NCBI GenBank assembly: GCA_963757265.1
Contig: CAVWRA010000006.1
Coordinates: 2,480,001 to 2,544,000, forward strand
DNA from: CAIVVT01 sp963757265
GTDB lineage: Bacteria; Acidobacteriota; Terriglobia; Bryobacterales; Bryobacteraceae
DNA: 64,000 bases
Direction of reading: 5' to 3'
The notes under the pieces: model-generated
Seen by the model: only the letters and a program-made list of their open reading frames with translations
What the model was told of the DNA's origin: nothing
The model's database searches: none
Made by a program: the position numbers and the translations under genes
Shown: piece by piece, positions 35,367 to 44,092 of the stretch
Numbering within the stretch: the first letter of the stretch is position 1
Layout: the number at the start of each line of letters is the position of its first letter

Positions 35367-37433
35367 ATGAAAATACGGAATGTCGCAGTGCTCATTCCGG
35401 CACTTGCGGTCCTGATTCAGTCCGGTCTGCGGGCTGACGAAGGGCTGTGGCTGCCCAATCAGTTTCCCGCGGCGGCGGTCGAAAAGAAGTACGGATTCCG
35501 GGCGTCGGCGGAGTTTGTGAAGCACCTTCAACTGGCGGCGGTGCGCTTCAACAACGGCGGCACCGGCAGCTTCGTCTCAGCCGACGGCCTGCTGTTCACG
35601 AATCATCACGTCGGCGCGGACTGCGTTCAAAAACTCTCCTCCCCCGGACACGACTACATCCAAAACGGCTTCTCGGCAGTCTCGCGCGCCGATGAACGGA
35701 AATGTCCCGATCTGGAAGTGAACGTCCTGTTGAACACGAAGGAGATCACCCCACAGGTGACCGCGGGCGTGGCCGACAAGACGCCCGACGCCGAAGCGGC
35801 ACGGCTGCGGCGCGCCAACATCGCAAGAATCGAGAAGGAGTGCGCCACAAGAACGGGTAATCGCTGCGACGTGGTGACGCTGTTCGCGGGCGCGCGCTAC
35901 GACCTCTACGAATACAGGAAGTACACCGACATCCGACTGGTCTTCGCGCCCGAGTTCGCCCTGGCGTTTTTCGGCGGCGACCCGGAAAACTTCACCTATC
36001 CGCGCCACGACCTCGACATCACGTTCTTCCGCGCGTATGAGAAGGACCGGCCGGTCCGCCCGCTGGACTACTTGCGGTTCAGCCATGAGGGCGCACGCGA
36101 TGGCGAGTTGATCTTCACCTCCGGCAATCCCGGCACCACCGGGCGCCTGATGACCGTGGCGCAACTCGAGTTCCTGCGCGATACCGACTATCCGCTGCGT
36201 CTGCACCGGCTGAAGGAGCTGGCCGACGACCTGCTGGCCTGGTCCGCCCAGGGCGAAGAGAAGCATCGCCAGGCGGCGGAGGTGACCTTCGGCGTGCAGA
36301 ATAGCTACAAGGCCTACAATGGCTTCCTGCGCGGGCTCAAAGACACGGTCCTGATGGACCTCAAGCGCGCCGGGGAGCGCAAGTTCCACGCCGCCGTCGC
36401 GGCCGATCCGCGCCTCCAGGCCGAAGCGGGCAAGTCCTGGGATGAAATCGCCGCGGCGACCGCTGCGTTCAAGAACAGCTACCCCGAATACTATCTGGTC
36501 GAAGCCACGCCGGCCGCCGGCAGCAGCCTGTTCGCCATCGCGCGCCGCGTCGCCCGTTACGCCGTCGAAACGAAGAAGCCCAACGGCGAGCGCCTGCGCG
36601 AGTACACCGACGCCGGGCTTTCCTCGCTCGAGCAAGCCATGTATTCGCCGGCGCCGATTCATCCCGAGCTGGAAGTCGAGGTGCTGGCGGAATACTTCAC
36701 TTTCCTCAGCCGCGAATTCGGGACGAAGAACGCTCTGGTTACGGCGATCCTGCATGGCCAATCGCCGCACGCCGCGGCGGAGGAGTATGTGTCGCACAGC
36801 AAGCTGGCCGACGTCGCCGCACGCAAGCGCCTGGCCGCCAGCCCGGACGCCGTGACGAAATCGACGGACGGGATGATCCGCCTGGCGTTACTCATCGACA
36901 AGCCGGCGCGCCGGATTCGCAAGCAGTACGAGGACCAGGTGGACAGCGTCCTGACGCGCGCCTCGGCGCGGCTGGCCCGCGCCCGCTTCGCCGTCTCCGG
37001 AGGCAACGACTACCCCGACGCGACCTTCACCCTGCGCATCAGCTATGGCCAGGTGAAAGGCTACATGAACGACGCCCGCCAGCCGGTGAAGTGGAGCACT
37101 GATTTCGCCGGCCTGTTCGCCAAGAACACCGGCCGGGATCCCTTCGCCCTGCCCGCGCGTTGGTTGAAGGTGAAATCCGCAATCAACCTGAAAACGCCCT
37201 TGAACTTCGTCGCCACGGCCGACATTCACGGCGGCAATTCGGGCTCGGCGACGCTGAATTCGAAGGGCGAAATCGTCGGGATCGTCTTTGATTCCAATCT
37301 GGAAGCGCTGCCCAACCGGTTCGTCTACACCGACGCCCAGGCGCGCAGCGTGCACGTTGCCAGCCAGGGCATCGTGGAAGCCCTGCGAGATGTTTACGGC
37401 TCCCGGGAACTGTTGAAGGAATTGGGGTTCTGA
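35367..37433 (+). CDS. S46-family dipeptidyl-peptidase (DPP7/DPP11 type), secreted
   Basis: 688 residues from ATG 35367, which has GGAG about 11 nt upstream and a signal peptide (NVAVLIPALAVLIQSGLRA). The triad is visible: His in TNHHVGAD, Asp in PRHDLDITFF, Ser in HGGNSGSATL. Length fits the S46 family, which cuts dipeptides from peptide N-termini in asaccharolytic bacteria. It follows a 124-bp AT-rich gap shared with the divergent ATP-grasp-like gene. Confidence 0.92.
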   Translation: MKIRNVAVLIPALAVLIQSGLRADEGLWLPNQFPAAAVEKKYGFRASAEFVKHLQLAAVRFNNGGTGSFVSADGLLFTNHHVGADCVQKLSSPGHDYIQNGFSAVSRADERKCPDLEVNVLLNTKEITPQVTAGVADKTPDAEAARLRRANIARIEKECATRTGNRCDVVTLFAGARYDLYEYRKYTDIRLVFAPEFALAFFGGDPENFTYPRHDLDITFFRAYEKDRPVRPLDYLRFSHEGARDGELIFTSGNPGTTGRLMTVAQLEFLRDTDYPLRLHRLKELADDLLAWSAQGEEKHRQAAEVTFGVQNSYKAYNGFLRGLKDTVLMDLKRAGERKFHAAVAADPRLQAEAGKSWDEIAAATAAFKNSYPEYYLVEATPAAGSSLFAIARRVARYAVETKKPNGERLREYTDAGLSSLEQAMYSPAPIHPELEVEVLAEYFTFLSREFGTKNALVTAILHGQSPHAAAEEYVSHSKLADVAARKRLAASPDAVTKSTDGMIRLALLIDKPARRIRKQYEDQVDSVLTRASARLARARFAVSGGNDYPDATFTLRISYGQVKGYMNDARQPVKWSTDFAGLFAKNTGRDPFALPARWLKVKSAINLKTPLNFVATADIHGGNSGSATLNSKGEIVGIVFDSNLEALPNRFVYTDAQARSVHVASQGIVEALRDVYGSRELLKELGF

Positions 37434-37827
37434 GAGATTTGCCAGGATCTATGACAGAAATGTACGTTTTTAATGAAAACTCTTCGTAACAAATTGCAAA
37501 AAATGTGTCTCAATATAAGTGGGAGCAGTGGCCACGTCCGCTCCTCCGGCGTAGGCCTGATTCCCGCCGGGTATCCACCCGGCTCAGCAAGGCCCGGGGG
37601 CTTCTCCTCCTCCTCTCCCCCGGGCTTTCAAATTCCGAGCGGCGTCGCAGGCGAATCCGACCTGCGGAGCCTGCGCCGGATTCGAACCGGCGCATAAGCT
37701 CTTAAATCCCCAAAAAAGACCGCGCGAAATATGGTAAATCCCCGCGTATTCTCGCGATTTAGCCGCACATTCCACGTTGCCTGCACGGCGTATATACTTG
37801 GGACGGAGCCCCGGGAGCGCTTCGCGC
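37434..37827. other. Intergenic region with a series of hairpins before the atp genes
   Basis: About 394 bp. The first 80 bp are AT-rich. Four hairpins follow: GCCGGGT/ACCCGGC (37566-37583), GCCCGGGGG/CCCCCGGGC (37592-37625), CGCAGG/CCTGCG (37646-37666) and GCGCCGG/CCGGCGC (37673-37693). CGCAGGC at 37646 can also pair with GCCTGCG at 37669-37675, and CGAATCCG at 37652-37659 with CGGATTCG at 37677-37684, an alternative fold. Upstream of atpZ lies TATACT near 37794. The second hairpin plus TTT may also terminate the S46 transcript. Confidence 0.45.
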
Positions 37828-38082
37828 ATGCCGCAAATGACACCCTACGCCAAGGCCGCCGCCTACGCGGGGCTCGCCCTGGTGACGCCGATCAGCGGCT
37901 GGATCTGTTACAAAATAGGGCAAATGCTGGATCATAGTGCAGGCACGGGGTGGGTCTCGCTGGCCGGTTTGCTGGTCGGCTGCGCCGCCGGCGTATACGA
38001 GACCTACCGAGCCGCCCTGCGCATCGAGGGGATGGACCGGCCGAAAGGGGTCCCGGACAAGCCCGGCGACAAGCCGGAATAG
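37828..38082 (+). CDS. AtpZ-like small membrane protein of the ATP synthase operon
   Basis: 84 residues with two hydrophobic helices (AYAGLALVTPISGWICYKIG and WVSLAGLLVGCAAGVY) and a charged tail. This matches the AtpZ/AtpI (PF09527-like) family that precedes subunit a. GGGAG lies 11 nt upstream of ATG 37828. It starts the atp cluster, 3 bp before the next start. Confidence 0.7.
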   Translation: MPQMTPYAKAAAYAGLALVTPISGWICYKIGQMLDHSAGTGWVSLAGLLVGCAAGVYETYRAALRIEGMDRPKGVPDKPGDKPE

Positions 38083-38085
38083 ACC

Positions 38086-38469
38086 GTGCAAGACACTGAA
38101 TACACGGCGATTCTCCGTCGCATCCGGCAGATTTACGTGGTCCTGGCGGTAGCCGGCACGATCGGCTTCGGCGCGCAGGGCAACCGGCGCAACGCGGCGT
38201 CTTTCCTGGCCGGCGCGGCCATTTCGGGCGTCAGCTTCTGGCTATTGAAACGCCTGGTGGACGACGCGGGCGCGGCGCTGGAGGGACGCAAGCCGCATGC
38301 CGCGGGCCTTGTCGTGCACCTTGTTCGCCTGCTGCTGCTGGGGGGCGTCTTGTTTGCTATCTTGAGAGTTTACGGGGCTTCGCCCAACCCCCTTTGTGTA
38401 GGCCTGTTGATTCCGGTCGTGTCCATCACCCTGGAAGCCCTGTACGAGTGGATCTATGCACGAGCATGA
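38086..38469 (+). CDS. atpI: ATP synthase subunit I-like protein
   Basis: 127 residues, GTG start at 38086, four hydrophobic helices (IYVVLAVAGTIGFGAQG, SFLAGAAISGVSFWLL, LLLLGGVLFAILRVYG, CVGLLIPVVSITLEALYEW). Consistent with AtpI, which helps c-ring assembly or Mg uptake. Overlaps the next gene by 14 bp. Confidence 0.7.
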   Translation: MQDTEYTAILRRIRQIYVVLAVAGTIGFGAQGNRRNAASFLAGAAISGVSFWLLKRLVDDAGAALEGRKPHAAGLVVHLVRLLLLGGVLFAILRVYGASPNPLCVGLLIPVVSITLEALYEWIYARA

Positions 38470-39211
38470 ACTGTGGTTTACGGCCCTGCTGAACCGCTAC
38501 CTGGCGGGGCCGGCCGAGATGGTGTTGCAATTCGCGACCCGACTGGGTTTGCCGGGCCTGCACCCGGGGCAGGGCCGGCCCTGGACCAATTACGTGGCCA
38601 TGGAGATCCTGGTCATCCTGATTCTCATGGCTGCCGCCGCGGTGCTGCGCACGCGGTTGTCGGTGGATCGCCCGGGCACGTTTCAGTTGACCTTTGAAAC
38701 GATCTACAATTTCCTGGGCCAGCAGGGCAAGGACATTGTCGGGCACGGCAGCGAGCGCCACCTGGCCTTCTTCTGCACGATTTTCTTTTTCATCCTGAGC
38801 TCGAACCTGCTGGGCGTCATCCCCTCGTTCGAAGCGCCGACGATGTACTATTACGTGCCGGCGGGCGCCGCCATGTGCGTCTTCCTCTACTACCACAGCC
38901 AGGGCGTGCGGGTGCAGGGGCCGCTCGGGTATCTGAAACATTTCGCCGGTCCGATATGGTGGCTGGCGTGGTTCATGTTCCCGCTGGAGATCATCAGCCA
39001 CTGCATCCGTCCGCTTTCCCTGACCATTCGTCTTTACGCCAACATGTACGCCGGCGAGAAGGTGACCATGGGCTTCATCGCCCTGGTGCCGTTCGTGGTT
39101 CCGGTGGCGCTCATGGGATTGCACATTTTTGTTTCGCTGATCCAGGCGTTTATTTTCACGATGCTGCTGATCGCATATGTGGGTGGCGCGGTGGCGCACG
39201 AGGAGGGTTAA
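38456..39211 (+). CDS. atpB: F0F1 ATP synthase subunit a
   Basis: 251 residues. Proton half-channel subunit with the invariant Arg in RPLSLTIRLYANMYAGE and a terminal helix IQAFIFTMLLIAYV. About five to six membrane helices are seen. The start overlaps the atpI end. It lies 255 bp before atpE, wider than usual. Confidence 0.93.
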   Translation: MHEHELWFTALLNRYLAGPAEMVLQFATRLGLPGLHPGQGRPWTNYVAMEILVILILMAAAAVLRTRLSVDRPGTFQLTFETIYNFLGQQGKDIVGHGSERHLAFFCTIFFFILSSNLLGVIPSFEAPTMYYYVPAGAAMCVFLYYHSQGVRVQGPLGYLKHFAGPIWWLAWFMFPLEIISHCIRPLSLTIRLYANMYAGEKVTMGFIALVPFVVPVALMGLHIFVSLIQAFIFTMLLIAYVGGAVAHEEG

Positions 39212-39266
39212 CCGGCACGTGTTCGCAGCCAAGCCGCTATCGAGTAGTAAGCCGGATCGAATACGC

Positions 39267-39283
39267 ACCACTGAATCAGTGGT
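39267..39283. repeat. Near-perfect palindrome in the atpB-atpE gap
   Basis: ACCACTGA, one central A, TCAGTGGT. The flanks CGC/GCG extend the symmetry. Could be an operator or processing hairpin that sets different levels of subunits a and c. Confidence 0.4.
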
Positions 39284-39466
39284 ATGCGGAATCGTGGGCC
39301 GCTACGAATAGCGTTTTGGAGCGCATCCGGCGCGAGGCCAGCAAGATTTTCCGCGCTCCCGCGAGCGCTAACCGAGTGTCCGGGCTTCCAGCGTGAGCCC
39401 CCGGCGTCCCAACGCACGGCGTGGAACCACCTCCTGGGGCCAGTTTGATTCGAAGGAGTATAACGT

Positions 39467-39754
39467 ATGAACATTCGCACGTTCGCAATTCTGGCGATCC
39501 TATTTCTGATCGCCGTTCCCATGTTCGCCCAAGGCACGCAACCGGCCAGCGGCGGCGTGTTCGTGCTGCCGGTGGCGTTCGCCATGGCGTTCGCTTCGGG
39601 GCTGTGCGGCCTGGCGCAGGGCAAGGCCATTGCGGCCGCGGCCGAGGGCATCGCGCGCAACCCCGGCGCGGGCGGCGCGATCCGCATCCTGCTGCTGCTC
39701 GGCCTGGCTTTTATCGAGTCGCTGGCGCTGTTCACGTTCGTCAAGGCGTCCTAG
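39467..39754 (+). CDS. atpE: F0F1 ATP synthase subunit c
   Basis: 95 residues. After an N-terminal signal-like helix (TFAILAILFLIAVPMFAQG), the c-subunit hairpin follows: first helix with FVLPVAFAMAFASGLCGLAQG, loop ARNPGAGG, second helix with the proton-binding Glu in LAFIESLALFTFV. An N-terminal signal is unusual for c but known in some Acidobacteriota-type and other bacteria. AAGGAG precedes the ATG. The cluster stops here: subunit b and F1 genes are absent. Confidence 0.92.
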   Translation: MNIRTFAILAILFLIAVPMFAQGTQPASGGVFVLPVAFAMAFASGLCGLAQGKAIAAAAEGIARNPGAGGAIRILLLLGLAFIESLALFTFVKAS

Positions 39755-39820
39755 CGGATTCACTCACAGCTGGTTTGGACCAAACGGCCCGGCGCAAGTC
39801 GGGCCGTTGTCGTCTGAGTC

Positions 39821-40504
39821 TCAAGCGACCTTTCCAGGAAACGGGCAGAGGCTTGCGAGTGGGCAGGAGGCGCACGCCGGGCGGGTGCGCGTGCACAGGC
39901 GCTGTCCGTGAACGCGGAGCAGCAGGTGCGCACTTTGGTAAAAGCCGATATCCTGGGCGGGCTCTTCGAGCACCTCCTCGCGCACCGAGCGGTAGTCGGC
40001 GGTGTAACTCTTCTGCGCACGGCCGAAGCCAAGGCGCTGGAGGACCCGCAGTCCGTTGGAATCGAGCGCCAGGACGGGCTGCGCGCCGGCGAGCAGCAGG
40101 ATCTTCTCGGCGCCGGGCTCGCCTATCATGGGGAACTGCATCAGCGCCTTTTTGGCCTTGGGCACCGGCAGCTTCAGGACCGGCGATAGATCGCCGTTGA
40201 ACTCCTCCTGCACCAGCCAGGCGGCCCGTTGCAAGCGTTCGGCCCGCTCGCCGGGCGCGATGGAGCCGCCGCGGCGGGTGATCTTCTCGAGTTGCGCGAG
40301 CGGCGTGGAGAGGATGCGGCGCGGGTCGCAGCGGGTTTCGGCCTGCAATGCCTGGAACGCCGCGCGCCGCGTGTCGTCGTCGGCCAGATAAGCGACGATC
40401 TCCCACAGGATCATCTCGAATGGGCCGCCGGGAGGCTCGCGCCGCGGAGGGCCGTAGTGGCGCTCGAGGCGTTCGACAATCTGGAACAGGCTGGCGTGTG
40501 GCAC
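39821..40504 (-). CDS. Endonuclease III-like HhH-GPD DNA glycosylase
   Basis: 227 residues. Helix-hairpin-helix region FPMIGEPGAEKILLLAGAQ followed by the catalytic Asp in LALDSNGLRVL. A C-terminal [4Fe-4S] motif CTRTRPACASCPLASLC is complete (C-x6-C-x2-C-x5-C). The K of the bifunctional lyase site is not evident in the usual LPGVGRKTA context, so monofunctional glycosylase activity is plausible. Convergent with atpE. Confidence 0.78.
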   Translation of the reverse strand: MPHASLFQIVERLERHYGPPRREPPGGPFEMILWEIVAYLADDDTRRAAFQALQAETRCDPRRILSTPLAQLEKITRRGGSIAPGERAERLQRAAWLVQEEFNGDLSPVLKLPVPKAKKALMQFPMIGEPGAEKILLLAGAQPVLALDSNGLRVLQRLGFGRAQKSYTADYRSVREEVLEEPAQDIGFYQSAHLLLRVHGQRLCTRTRPACASCPLASLCPFPGKVA

Positions 40505-40621
40505 GGCCCCTCGCGGTGTTGTCCCAGCATAGCTGCCGACGCAGAAGCGGGCAACAGCGGGCGTCCGGGAGGAAGCGCAGCGCGCGGCTGCCGCGATTTC
40601 TTACCCTGGGAAAGAACCGAC

Positions 40622-41506
40622 ATGAAGCTGCACGGGATCTTCGTTCCGATCACGACGCCGTTCAATTACGACGGAGAGATTTACGCGGCCAAGGTCGAGC
40701 ACAACGTCGCGAAGTGGAACAAGACTGGCCTCGCGGGCTACGTCGTGTGCGGAGCGGCGGGCGAGGGCGCGCTGCTCACGGCGGAGGAGCAGAGGCGGAT
40801 GTTCGAACTGGCGGCGAAGTGCGCCGCGCCGGACAAACTGCTGCTGTGCGGGACGGGCGTCGAGAGCGTGCGCGAGACGGTGCGGCTGGTCCATCAGGCG
40901 GCGGAACTGGGGTATAAAGCGGCGCTCGTGGGTGCGCCGCTTTGCTATCGCAACCTGCTCGACAACGCGGGCCGCCAGGCGCTGTTTTTCGGCGCGGTGG
41001 CCGACCAGGCGCGGATTCCGCTGATCGTCAACAACCGGCCATGGGAGACGGGCGTGGACATTCAGGCCGAGACGGTGGTGCGGCTGAGCGCACATCCCAA
41101 TATCATCGGGTTCGTGGAAGGCTCGGGCGACGTCGGGAAGATAGCGCGGATCATCCGTGAGGCCAGGCCCGAGTTTCAGGTGCTGACCGGGTCGGCGCGG
41201 ACGCTCGCGGAAGCGCTGGCGGCGGGGGCTGTGGGCGCGGTTCCGGACTACGCGAGCGCGGCGCCGTACACGGTCATCGCGATCTGGGAAGCGCACCGGA
41301 TGAGGGAGTTCGACGCGGGCGCGGACTGGCAGCAGCGCATTGCGCCGGCGGCGGCGCTGGTCGAGGAGAGATACGGCATTCCGGGGCTGAAACACGCCCT
41401 GGACTTGAACGGGTATTACGGCGGGCCGGTACGGCTGCCGCTGACCTCGGTGGGGCCGCAGGCGAAGAAGGAGATCGAGGCGGCGTTCCGGGATCTGAAG
41501 GGTTGA
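40622..41506 (+). CDS. DapA-family aldolase homologue lacking the Schiff-base lysine
   Basis: 294 residues, dihydrodipicolinate synthase-like TIM barrel. The N-terminus GIFVPITTPFNYDGEI and GAAGEGALLTAEE fit the family. Where the Schiff-base Lys is expected (GIKEATGD-like) it reads IIGFVEGSGDVGK, with Val in its place; the Tyr region YNVPGRTG reads VNNRPWETG. It is therefore unlikely to act as a class I aldolase in the classical way. GGGAAAGAA lies upstream. Function unassigned. Confidence 0.75.
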   Translation: MKLHGIFVPITTPFNYDGEIYAAKVEHNVAKWNKTGLAGYVVCGAAGEGALLTAEEQRRMFELAAKCAAPDKLLLCGTGVESVRETVRLVHQAAELGYKAALVGAPLCYRNLLDNAGRQALFFGAVADQARIPLIVNNRPWETGVDIQAETVVRLSAHPNIIGFVEGSGDVGKIARIIREARPEFQVLTGSARTLAEALAAGAVGAVPDYASAAPYTVIAIWEAHRMREFDAGADWQQRIAPAAALVEERYGIPGLKHALDLNGYYGGPVRLPLTSVGPQAKKEIEAAFRDLKG

Positions 41507-41623
41507 CGGGGGCTGAATAAACGATGGGCCGCTCCCGGCCGCGGTTCTGCAAGGGGGCCGGAACGGGAGGTCCGGCGCGGACATGGACGTCCGCCCTACC
41601 CAGCGACCGCTCCATTCAGTCGC

Positions 41624-41720
41624 AGCTCAGTGACGCGCCCGCTCCCTTGCGGTCGCGGCTCAGTAACGCGCGGCTCTGGAACAACGCGCCCGCTCCCTCG
41701 CGTTCGCGGTTCAGAAACGG
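41624..41720. repeat. Two tandem units of a GC-rich dispersed repeat
   Basis: Two copies built on CGCGCCCGCTCCCT(T/C)GCG(G/T)TCGCGG(C/T)TCAG, about 50 bp apart, between the DapA-like and miaB genes. Such units occur as non-coding dispersed repeats in related soil genomes (inference). Confidence 0.45.
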
Positions 41721-41751
41721 TTCGGCCGCGCGGTCGAACCAACGAAACTTC

Positions 41752-41757
41752 TATAAT
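41752..41757 (+). promoter_or_regulatory. -10 box TATAAT upstream of miaB
   Basis: A perfect -10 hexamer 31 nt before ATG 41789; the -35 region is weak. It overlaps an in-frame ATG at 41756, so that ATG lies upstream of the expected transcript start and the miaB start at 41789 is preferred. Confidence 0.5.
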
Positions 41758-41788
41758 GAGAGCAGTTTCCTCGCTGGGTCGCGCGAAG

Positions 41789-43132
41789 ATGAAAAAATTC
41801 TACCTGGAGACGTTCGGCTGCCAGATGAACGTGCACGACTCCGAAAAGGTGGTCGGCACGCTGGAGAGCCGCGGCTATGAGCAGGTGGAAACGCCCGCCG
41901 AGGCCGACCTCGTTCTCTACAACACCTGCAGCATTCGCGACAAGGCGGAGCAGAAGGTGTTCCACCGCCTGGACCAGTTCAAGCGCGCGGGCGGCAACAA
42001 CGGCAAGGTGTTCGGCGTGCTGGGCTGCGTGGCGCAGCAGGAGGGCGAGCGGATCTTTGAACGCGCGCCGCATGTGGGACTGGTGGCGGGCTCGGCGAGT
42101 TACTCGAAGCTGCCCGAACTGCTGATCCGCATTGAAGCCGGAGAGCGGCGCGTCAGCGGATTGAGTCTGGATACGGAGGACACCTTCGAAACGCCGCTGA
42201 CCCGGCGCGACAACCCGCATCGCGCCTACATCACGATCATCGAGGGTTGCGACAAAAACTGCTCCTTTTGCGTGGTGCCGTTCACGCGCGGACGCGAACG
42301 CAGCCGCACGTCGGCGAGCGTGATGGCCGAGGCGCGGCAGCTCGCCTCGGCGGGCTACACGGAGATCCAGCTGCTCGGACAGAATGTCAACTCGTACCGC
42401 GATCCGACGCCCGAGGGCTGGGACTTCCCGCGGCTGCTGGAGGAGGTGGGCCGCGTCGCCGGCATCCGGCGGGTCCGGTTCACCACGTCGCACCCGCGCG
42501 ACTTCGTGAATGAGATCGTCGATGCGATCGAGCGCACCGGGACGCTGTGCAACATGGTTCACCTGCCGGTGCAGTCGGGCTCGACCAGGGTGCTGCGGGC
42601 CATGGATCGGCAATACACGCGCGACGAGTATATGCGGCGCATCGAGTGGATGAAAAACGCCCGTCGCGCCATCGCCATCTCCACCGACATCATCGTGGGC
42701 TTCCCGGGCGAGAGCGAAGAGGATTTCGCCCAGACGTTGTCGCTGCTGGACGAGGTGGAGTTCGATTCGATTTTCAGCTTCAAGTACTCGCGGCGGCCCA
42801 ACACGCCGGCGCTCGCGCTCGACGACCACGTGCCGGAAGATGAGAAGGGCCGGCGGCTGACGATCCTGCAGGAGCGGCAGCGCGCGATCCAGTTGCGCCG
42901 CAACTCGAACCTCATTGACAGCCGGCAGGAGGTGCTCATTGAAGGCTTCAACAGCGCCACCGGGCAGTGGATCGGGCGCACGTCGCAAAATCGCGTGCTG
43001 AACTTCACCGCGGCGCCGCGCGGCGACGGGAGCGCGCCGCGAAAGGACGAGGTTCTGGGGCGTTACGCGGAAGTGCGCGTGCTGCGGGCCGGGCCAAATT
43101 CGCTGGCCGGCGAATGTGCCGCGGCATTGTGA
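41789..43132 (+). CDS. miaB: tRNA-2-methylthio-N6-dimethylallyladenosine synthase
   Basis: 447 residues. Radical SAM methylthiotransferase that modifies A37 of tRNAs reading UNN codons. N-terminal UPF0004 domain with FGCQMN, NTCSIRDKAE and LGCVAQQEGE (three Cys of the auxiliary cluster); radical SAM domain with EGCDKNCSFCVVP (CxxxCxxC); C-terminal TRAM domain (about 380-447). Start chosen from the promoter position and the conserved MKKFYLETFGC. Confidence 0.94.
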   Translation: MKKFYLETFGCQMNVHDSEKVVGTLESRGYEQVETPAEADLVLYNTCSIRDKAEQKVFHRLDQFKRAGGNNGKVFGVLGCVAQQEGERIFERAPHVGLVAGSASYSKLPELLIRIEAGERRVSGLSLDTEDTFETPLTRRDNPHRAYITIIEGCDKNCSFCVVPFTRGRERSRTSASVMAEARQLASAGYTEIQLLGQNVNSYRDPTPEGWDFPRLLEEVGRVAGIRRVRFTTSHPRDFVNEIVDAIERTGTLCNMVHLPVQSGSTRVLRAMDRQYTRDEYMRRIEWMKNARRAIAISTDIIVGFPGESEEDFAQTLSLLDEVEFDSIFSFKYSRRPNTPALALDDHVPEDEKGRRLTILQERQRAIQLRRNSNLIDSRQEVLIEGFNSATGQWIGRTSQNRVLNFTAAPRGDGSAPRKDEVLGRYAEVRVLRAGPNSLAGECAAAL

Positions 43133-43202
43133 GCGGCGCGCCGAGCGCGTTGGGAATGGATGTTGCGCCGGGCCGAGTTTAGTAGGCTGGGGAGGGGTGA
43201 CC

Positions 43203-43688
43203 ATGGAAATTGAGATGAAAATCCGGGGCCTGATGGTCGATCCGGTCACCAACACGCCGATCATCATCCTGCGCGACGCGAGCGGCAACTCGATCCTGCC
43301 GATCTGGGTCGGCGTGTACGAAGCCAACGCCATCGCACTCGAAATCGAGAAGGTCACGACCCCGCGCCCGATGACTCACGACCTGATCAAGAACCTGCTC
43401 ACGGGCGTCGAAGCCACGGTCCACAAAGTGGTGGTAAGCGAGTTGAAGGATGAGACCTTCTACGCCGTGATCTGGCTGGAACAGAACGGCGAGCTGATCA
43501 GCGTCGATTCGCGGCCCAGCGACGCGCTGGCGCTGGCGCTGCGGCTGGATTGCCCGATCTACGTCGAGGAGCAGGTACTGCAGTCTTCGCGCAGCGTGGC
43601 CAACATCAGCGACAAGGTGACCAACGAAGAGCTGAAGCGCTGGCTGGAGGGCCTCAACGACGAGGACCTCGGCCGCTACAAGATGTGA
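43203..43688 (+). CDS. Bifunctional nuclease (BFN/DUF151) family protein
   Basis: 161 residues. Family pattern: VDPVTNTPIIILRD, LPIWVGVYEANAIALE, RPMTHDLIKNLL, and ISVDSRPSDALALALR. Homologues have nuclease activity; cellular role uncertain. GGAGGGG precedes the ATG. It is followed after 9 bp by a small gene. Confidence 0.85.
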   Translation: MEIEMKIRGLMVDPVTNTPIIILRDASGNSILPIWVGVYEANAIALEIEKVTTPRPMTHDLIKNLLTGVEATVHKVVVSELKDETFYAVIWLEQNGELISVDSRPSDALALALRLDCPIYVEEQVLQSSRSVANISDKVTNEELKRWLEGLNDEDLGRYKM

Positions 43689-43697
43689 GAGGCGGCG

Positions 43698-44006
43698 TTG
43701 ACTCCCACGCTGGCTGCGCAACTCGAGCGCCTGGCCTCGGCAGGCATCCGGTTGCTGAGCGTGCCGGAGATTCCCACGCACTTCGTTTTCGAACGCGAGG
43801 ATTGCGTCGTGCTGGTCGAGCGGCGGGGTGAAGGCTTCGGCGCGATCGGCTCGCCGGGGTTACTCTCCGACACCGGATTCGCGGCGCTGGTGGCGCGGGA
43901 CGGCAAGGACTGGTTCGTCGGCAAAGGCCAAACGCGCGCGGCCGCCGGCGGGGAAGCCTCCGCCGCGCGGCGTCTGTATCGCGACCTGCGCGACATCCTC
44001 GGCTAG
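43698..44006 (+). CDS. Small protein of unknown function
   Basis: 102 residues from a TTG start at 43698 with GAGG 9 nt upstream. Sequence is compact and globular (FVFEREDCVVLVERRGEG, GFAALVARDGKDWFVGKG). The 9-bp spacing to the BFN gene implies an operon. No family recognised. Confidence 0.55.
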   Translation: MTPTLAAQLERLASAGIRLLSVPEIPTHFVFEREDCVVLVERRGEGFGAIGSPGLLSDTGFAALVARDGKDWFVGKGQTRAAAGGEASAARRLYRDLRDILG

Positions 44007-44092
44007 CCTCAATCGCTCCTCTCGGGATGCGCGGCCCCGTGCACGGAAGACTACGGAAATTAGCGCGGCGCCGCCGGGGTGAATGGCGGGCT

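Noticed and set aside
37673..37693. T-loop-like GGTTCGAATCC (minus strand) suggesting a tRNA or tmRNA end
   Set aside because: No matching 5' acceptor half or anticodon arm exists within 90 nt; it is one of four consecutive hairpins.
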